Assembly (NCBI GenBank): GCA_963829575.1
Contig: CAWHJF010000012.1
Location: 496,001-560,000 of the forward strand
Direction: 5' to 3'
Length of the DNA: 64,000 bases
From: KACC-23026 sp963829575
Lineage (GTDB): Bacteria; Bacillota; Bacilli; Bacillales; Sporolactobacillaceae
This document shows positions 62,050-64,000 of the stretch, in pieces. Position numbers and translations under genes: made by a program. The stretch's first letter is position 1. Each line of letters begins with the position of its first letter. A model generated the notes under the pieces. It ran no database searches. It worked only from the letters and a program-made list of their open reading frames with translations, and was not told the DNA's origin.

Positions 62050-62679
62050 ATGGGACAAGTTAACGTTTTAGATCATCCCCTTATTCAACACAAACTAACT
62101 CATATAAGAGATCACAGGACCGGGACAAAGGTTTTCCGGGAGTTAGTGGATGAAGTCGCCACCCTAATGGCTTTTGAGATTTCAAGAGATTTATCGCTTG
62201 AAGCGATTACGATCCAAACCCCTGTGTCTGAAGCGAAGGCATATCAACTGTCAGGCAAGAAATTAGGGGTTGTGCCAATTCTTCGTGCAGGACTCGGCAT
62301 GGTGGAAGGGATTTTAAAACTTATTCCACATGCAAAAGTTGGGCATATTGGATTATATCGTGATCCAAACACTTTAAAACCAGTAGAGTATTATTCCAAA
62401 ATGCCATCCGATATTCACGAACGTGAATTAATTGTTGTAGACCCTATGCTTGCAACAGGTGGTTCCGCTTCCGCTGCTTTAACTCTTTTAAAAGAAAAGG
62501 GCGCGAACAATATTAAACTGATGTGTTTAATTGCGGCACCTGAAGGGGTTGAACAGATCCAGAAAGATCACCCTGATGTGGATATCTATTTGGCTTCATT
62601 AGATGAACGTTTGAATGAGAAAGGATATATTGTCCCAGGTTTGGGTGACGCAGGGGACCGTTTATTCGGAACGAAATAA
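62050..62679 (+). CDS. upp: Uracil phosphoribosyltransferase
   Basis: A 209-residue salvage enzyme making UMP from uracil and PRPP. VPILRAGLGMVEG near residue 77, the PRPP loop VVDPMLATGGSASAAL near 130, and the C-terminal YIVPGLGDAGDRLFGTK motif are complete. Start ATG 62050 follows GGAGGAG; the frame opens 7 codons earlier. Confidence 0.96.
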   Translation: MGQVNVLDHPLIQHKLTHIRDHRTGTKVFRELVDEVATLMAFEISRDLSLEAITIQTPVSEAKAYQLSGKKLGVVPILRAGLGMVEGILKLIPHAKVGHIGLYRDPNTLKPVEYYSKMPSDIHERELIVVDPMLATGGSASAALTLLKEKGANNIKLMCLIAAPEGVEQIQKDHPDVDIYLASLDERLNEKGYIVPGLGDAGDRLFGTK

Positions 62680-62711
62680 TTTAGAACGCTTATGCAAAAA
62701 GTTCATGAATC

Positions 62712-62752
62712 CGCCAAAATTACTTCTATTATAGAAGCGTATTTTCGGCTAA
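62712..62752. terminator. Hairpin after upp
   Basis: GCCAAAATTACTTCTA pairs imperfectly with TAGAAGCGTATTTTCGGC around TTA. No T-tract follows, so its terminator role is uncertain. Confidence 0.5.
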
Positions 62753-62796
62753 AATGAAGGGTGTTGAAAACGAGTTCTCAAATATCATGTTTTTCG

Positions 62797-62825
62797 TTGA
62801 CAACCTTAAAATGGATTGATAAGAT
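62797..62825 (+). promoter_or_regulatory. Sigma-A promoter of the atp operon
   Basis: TTGACA (62797-62802), 17 bases, TAAGAT (62820-62825). It gives a leader of about 265 bases. Confidence 0.8.
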
Positions 62826-62901
62826 GTCATGGGGCAAGGACTATAATAGGGCTTTCATTTTGATTACAACAAGCTTTTAGGCGTTTCAACAATGCTTTTC
62901 T

Positions 62902-63014
62902 ATGCCGCTCATATCCAATGAGTAATGGTTGGCATTTTACTTGAAAGGCTGCGCTAATGATTGAAATTACCAGAACCTGAGTGCTCTGATTACTTCAATT
63001 GTTAGTTTTCAAGT
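62902..63014 (+). ncRNA. Structured 5' leader of the atp operon
   Basis: Two helical domains are visible. Domain 1: ATGCC/GGCAT (62902-62906 with 62931-62935) enclosing CTCAT/ATGAG. Domain 2: ACTTGAAA/TTTCAAGT (62939-62946 with 63007-63014) enclosing a 10-pair stem AATGATTGAA/TTCAATTGTT (62956-62965 with 62994-63003). It matches no riboswitch I recognise and ends 85 bases before atpZ. Confidence 0.5.
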
Positions 63015-63098
63015 AGAGTTAAAAGGGTTAGCGGTCTGAAAAGAGTGGGTAAGTGTGGAACGAAATGCTCCTAATAGGTTGTGAGAGAAGGTGTTCAT

Positions 63099-63317
63099 GT
63101 GAAAATCGACCCAGATCATCCGTATCGGACCATTGGGCTGATCGGAACACTTGGAATTGAAATCACGGCTTTTATCATTGGTGGCATTTATCTCGGAAAA
63201 TATCTTGACCGTTTGTTCCATAGCTCACCAACACTCCTTGTAATTGGGATATTTGTTGGAATGCTGGTTGGTATTGCGAGTGCCTTATTAACATTGAAAG
63301 CATTTATAAAGGAATGA
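63099..63317 (+). CDS. atpZ: AtpZ/AtpI-type small membrane protein
   Basis: A 72-residue protein with two hydrophobic helices (about residues 12-32 and 42-65). The glycine-rich IGLIGTLGIEITAFIIGGIYLG and GMLVGIASALLTLK segments fit AtpZ, encoded ahead of atpI in many Firmicutes and implicated in Mg2+ handling or c-ring assembly. I chose GTG 63099 with GAAGGTG upstream; GTG 63081 is the alternative. It ends 6 bases before atpI. Confidence 0.8.
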   Translation: MKIDPDHPYRTIGLIGTLGIEITAFIIGGIYLGKYLDRLFHSSPTLLVIGIFVGMLVGIASALLTLKAFIKE

Positions 63318-63323
63318 GCTAAT

Positions 63324-63710
63324 ATGAATGACTTTTCATCTTCAAATCGGCTCGTCCTCATCCTCACAAGCATTATTTTAGTTCTGTCACTTCTTCTTTG
63401 GTTTGTTACCCCTGCCAAGTCCTTTGTCGCCGGTTTTATCCTCGGAGGTTTGATCAGCCTCTATAACGTACTTTACCTAGCACGTCGAGTTAGTCTGATA
63501 ACTCAATTGGTCATAGCAGGTAGCCATCGTCCTAAAAGTCTTGGATTTCTCTACAGAATCCTGATGGTCGTGTTCGGAATCATTCTTGTCTATAAATTTC
63601 CGGAATGGTTTGACTACCGATCCTACGTACTAGGTTTACCCCTATGCTATGTGCTCTTGTTAGTTGCCACGGCTATAACGATTTACAAAGGTAAAGAGAA
63701 AACACCATAA
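63324..63710 (+). CDS. atpI: ATP synthase subunit I
   Basis: A 128-residue membrane protein with four helices. The central GGLISLYNVLYLARRV segment is typical of AtpI, which helps assemble the c-ring. Start ATG 63324. It lies immediately upstream of atpB. Confidence 0.87.
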   Translation: MNDFSSSNRLVLILTSIILVLSLLLWFVTPAKSFVAGFILGGLISLYNVLYLARRVSLITQLVIAGSHRPKSLGFLYRILMVVFGIILVYKFPEWFDYRSYVLGLPLCYVLLLVATAITIYKGKEKTP

Positions 63711-63726
63711 GAAGGGAGGGATGTTC

Positions 63727-64000
63727 TTGGAACTGACTCCGAAAATTAAGTTCCTTGGTCTCACGTTTGATGTCACGGTTATGATTGGAACGCTTGTTAC
63801 AGCCATTCTTGTCTTGTTAATTGTTGGGCTTGCCACACGTCGCCGCGATATGCGACCAGGTGGGATCCAGAACTTTGTCGAGATGATTGTAGAATTTGTG
63901 CAAGGTATTACAAATATGATGCTGGACACAAAGAGAGCTGAGAAGTATCTAGGGTTTGCAGTGACCACATTTTTATTTGTATTTATTGCCAACGAATTAG
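63727..64000 (+). CDS. atpB: ATP synthase subunit a (3' truncated by the window)
   Basis: The open frame continues to the window end (91 codons). ELTPKIKFLGLTFDVTVMIG and MRPGGIQNFVEMIVEFVQGI match the N-terminal third of F0 subunit a, the proton half-channel. I chose TTG 63727 because GGAGGG at 63715-63720 is 6 bases away; ATG 63721 directly abuts that site. The rest of the ATP synthase operon should follow. Confidence 0.9.
   Translation, partial: MELTPKIKFLGLTFDVTVMIGTLVTAILVLLIVGLATRRRDMRPGGIQNFVEMIVEFVQGITNMMLDTKRAEKYLGFAVTTFLFVFIANEL

Overview
The window reads as a chromosomal segment of a low-to-moderate GC, endospore-forming member of the Bacillales (Firmicutes). Sporulation and germination genes (gerQ, cwlJ, spo0F, spoIIR, a PbpG-type penicillin-binding protein) sit among housekeeping genes. 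The gene order largely follows the ywd-ywf, ywi-ywj and ywk-ywl-atp stretches of the Bacillus subtilis chromosome as I remember it. The genus cannot be fixed from the sequence alone. There are no rRNA, tRNA, phage, plasmid, IS or CRISPR signatures; nearly everything is core genome.

Layout. 1-7160: end of an unidentified gene, ywdK (DUF423), convergent gerQ-cwlJ (spore germination), hemQ (haem), pta (acetate overflow), lipL (lipoate relay), ywfO-ywgA. 7161-20710: a complete arginine/citrulline cluster argC-J-B-D-carA-carB-argF-argG-argH preceded by two tandem T-box riboswitches, both with a CGC (Arg) specifier. 21011-25267: a frameshifted second MurG-like gene, an array of 52-bp hairpin repeats, and pbpG. 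25268-31616: speB, a CorB-like membrane protein, ywiB, argS, an alpha/beta hydrolase, minor cardiolipin synthase. 31850-42788: fatty-acid beta-oxidation (fadF, thiolase, 3-hydroxyacyl-CoA dehydrogenase, two acyl-CoA dehydrogenases), then a TetR regulator and the fused isobutyryl-CoA mutase icmF; a FadR-like operator precedes fadF and a consensus cre site precedes the thiolase. 43313-54213: rpoE, pyrG with a CTP-sensing attenuator, ywjG, spo0F, fbaA, murA, rho, rpmE, tdk, prfA. 54206-62679: prmC, spoIIR, ywlB, ywlC with a DnaA-box cluster, mntP, ywlE, ywlG, glyA, upp. 62680-64000: promoter, structured leader and first genes of the ATP synthase operon (atpZ, atpI, 5' part of atpB).

How it works together. 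Arginine synthesis appears controlled at the RNA level by uncharged tRNA-Arg rather than, or in addition to, ArgR. Beta-oxidation and icmF form a lipid/branched-chain acyl-CoA catabolic block under probable FadR and CcpA control. pyrG, rho and probably atp carry leader-based control. The most unusual DNA is non-coding: the 52-bp palindromic array at 22281-22882, a sequence-diverged three-unit array with the same period at 55112-55250, and two further dispersed hairpin families in intergenic regions.
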